A stretch of 18,749 nt of DNA from the NCBI GenBank assembly GCA_013416795.1, contig RQSC01000021.1:132413-151161 (forward strand). The letters are read 5' to 3'. The stretch comes from Prasinococcaceae sp. CCMP 1430. Lineage: Eukaryota > Prasinodermophyta > Palmophyllophyceae > Prasinococcales > Prasinococcaceae. Position 1 is the first letter of the stretch. Each line of letters starts with the position of its first letter. Of this stretch, positions 17,632-18,749 are shown piece after piece. Made by a program: the position numbers and the translations under genes. Below the pieces are notes generated by a model. The model did no database searches. It worked only from the letters and a program-made list of their open reading frames with translations, and had not been told where the DNA came from.

Positions 17632-18749
17632 ATGGTGGAATCGCGCGCGTCGACTCGGAGAGGCGCGCGCGGCGTGTCGGTGCGAGGCATTGCGGTGCGG
17701 AGCGCGTGGCTGGTGCTGGCCGTAGTGCTGGGTCTGGCTCTGCCCGCTCCGCCTGCCGCACATGCGGCGGTGGCTCAGGGCGGCCACCGCGCACGCGCCG
17801 AGGCGGCCCCGCGGAGCGAGATTGACGTGCTGGCGCGCTCCGTGGGCGAAACGCTCGCTCGCGCGTCGCGGTCGCGCGTCACGGGTGGCGTTGAGGCGCC
17901 CACGACAGTGGCGCACGGCGCGCGGCCACGCCGCCGCAAGCTATTGGTGTATGAGGAGGGCGAGCAGCCCCCGCCGGATGCGTCGCCGCCTCGCTTCTAC
18001 TCCCCGGGCCCGCCTAGGCAGCCCCCGCCGTACGCGTCACCGCCTCGCTCCTACTCTCCGGGCCCGCCTAGGCAGCCCCCGCCGTACGCGTCACCGCCTC
18101 GCTTCTACTCCCCGGGCCCGCCGAGGCAGCCCCCGCCGTACGCGTCACCGCCTCGCTTCTACTCCCCGGGCCCGCCTGATTACGAACATTATTTTTGGCA
18201 GGACCATGGCGACGAGGCGGGGGGCTACGGCGGGTCCACCTCGTGCCAGGCGGACGCCGCCGGCACGCTTTGGAGCGTTGGCGGAGCGCCCATCGCCGAC
18301 ATCGGCTCGGTGTACGACTTCAGGGCGGGCAGGTTCGAGCACACGGTGTCGGTGCACGGTCAGCTTGAGGTGAACGGCAAGGTGCGTGTGCGGCGCATGG
18401 GCGTGCTCGGGTGCCTGTGCGCGTGCACCTTGCCGTTGGTGTCGTTGGCGCGCGCGCGCGCGCGAGCATGCGTGCGCATCTGACGCGTGGCGTCCCCGTC
18501 GTTGGTCGGCGTGGCGCATTGTCTCTGCTCTTGTCGCCTGCCTGCCCCCGCCCGCCCGCTCGCGCTCCCTGGCAGGATGTGGGTTCGCGCATCGAGGCGT
18601 TGCAGCAGCGCCTCCGCGCTGTGGAGGCGGCGGCGCGCGAGGCGAACGCCGTACTGGACTGCCCGTCGCCGCCGCCGAGCCCGCCTCCGAGCCCACCACC
18701 ACCGCCGAGCCCGCCACCGAGCCCGCCGCCGCCGCCGAGCCCACCCCCA
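17632..18749 (+). CDS. Secreted Pro-rich (HRGP-like) protein, 3' end beyond window
   Basis: Starting at the ATG at 17632, an Arg-rich n-region and a hydrophobic core (SAWLVLAVVLGLALPAPPAAHA) form a signal peptide or N-terminal anchor. Residues 112-182 are four copies of QPPPYASPPRFYSPGPPR (the first variant has PPPD, the second RSYSP, the last is one residue short). A globular segment follows with two visible Cys in the window (CQADAAG and, after the splice, VLDCPSPP) and the strand-like HTVSVHGQLEVNGK. I propose an intron at 18382-18575 (AAG|GTGCGT to TGGCAG|GAT, phase 0). It joins to DVGSRIEALQQRLRAVEAAA, a short coiled coil, then SPPPSPPPPP repeats typical of algal wall glycoproteins, running off the window. 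Unspliced, the frame would end at 18483 in low-complexity sequence. An earlier in-frame ATG at 17539 is less likely because it would bury the signal peptide. Function is probably structural, in wall or matrix. Confidence 0.72.
17965..18177 (+). repeat. 54-bp tandem repeat, about four copies, coding
   Basis: Copies start at 17965, 18019, 18073 and 18127, the last ending at 18177. They are nearly identical at DNA level (copies 3 and 4 differ at very few bases), which suggests recent expansion. Each encodes an 18-residue unit rich in Pro, Tyr and Ser. Confidence 0.92.
18680..18749 (+). repeat. Ser-Pro-Pro coding repeat at window end
   Basis: Irregular CCGAGCCCGCC-type units encode S(P)3 and S(P)5 blocks, the classic arabinosylated-hydroxyproline substrate of green algal extracellular glycoproteins. 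It continues past the window. Confidence 0.8.

Noticed and set aside
17367-17825. Arg/Gly-rich plus-strand frame upstream of and overlapping the secreted protein
   Set aside because: Low-complexity translation of G-rich DNA in the wrong frame for the signal peptide.

Overview
This is nuclear DNA from a eukaryote with a compact, very GC-rich and intron-poor genome. The genes are housekeeping eukaryotic ones: PRP8, SEC23, a VPS9-type Rab5 GEF, a Caprin-like protein and a mitochondrial-type ribosomal protein bL33. The VPS9 protein and the DEG protease resemble land-plant homologues. A plastid-type phosphate translocator and a Ser-Pro/hydroxyproline-rich-type secreted protein point to a photosynthetic microalga. 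TGTAA, the chlorophyte poly(A) signal, lies 31 to 60 nt downstream of two stop codons. I infer a green-lineage unicellular alga; no species can be named from the sequence alone.

Layout, left to right. (1) 1-474 and about 2551-3012 (+): the middle and C-terminal parts of a triose-phosphate-translocator (TPT) family carrier. They are interrupted by (2) 590-about 2545 (+), a VPS9a-like Rab5 exchange factor of clearly lower GC, with an ambiguous base at 475. (3) 3060-10133 (-): PRP8, the core U5 snRNP protein, in one 7.1 kb exon, convergent with the translocator across 47 bp. (4) 10273-10818 (+): the catalytic domain of a DEG/HtrA serine protease, divergent from PRP8 and cut off in its first intron by a second ambiguous base at 10964. 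(5) about 11071-11229 (+): the last exon of mitochondrial-type ribosomal protein bL33. (6) 11383-13656 (+): SEC23 of the COPII coat. (7) 14059-15597 (+): a Caprin-like RNA-granule protein with an apparent G3BP-binding motif and an Arg/Gly-rich tail. (8) 15705-16880 (-): a two-exon ankyrin-repeat plus coiled-coil protein. (9) 16881-17631: no gene recognised, with an AT-rich island that carries a 31-bp direct repeat. (10) 17632 to the window end (+): a secreted Pro-rich protein with a 54-bp tandem repeat and a Ser-Pro tail that continues past the window.

The genes do not form a pathway; they are ordinary neighbours in a compact genome with short intergenic spaces and introns of about 190 bp. 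The three places most worth a second look are the VPS9 gene sitting inside the translocator gene, the Caprin-like protein with its FNFLQDS motif, and the two single-N positions, each of which coincides with a broken gene. The single Ns are probably scaffold joins, so gene order across 475 and 10964 should not be trusted.
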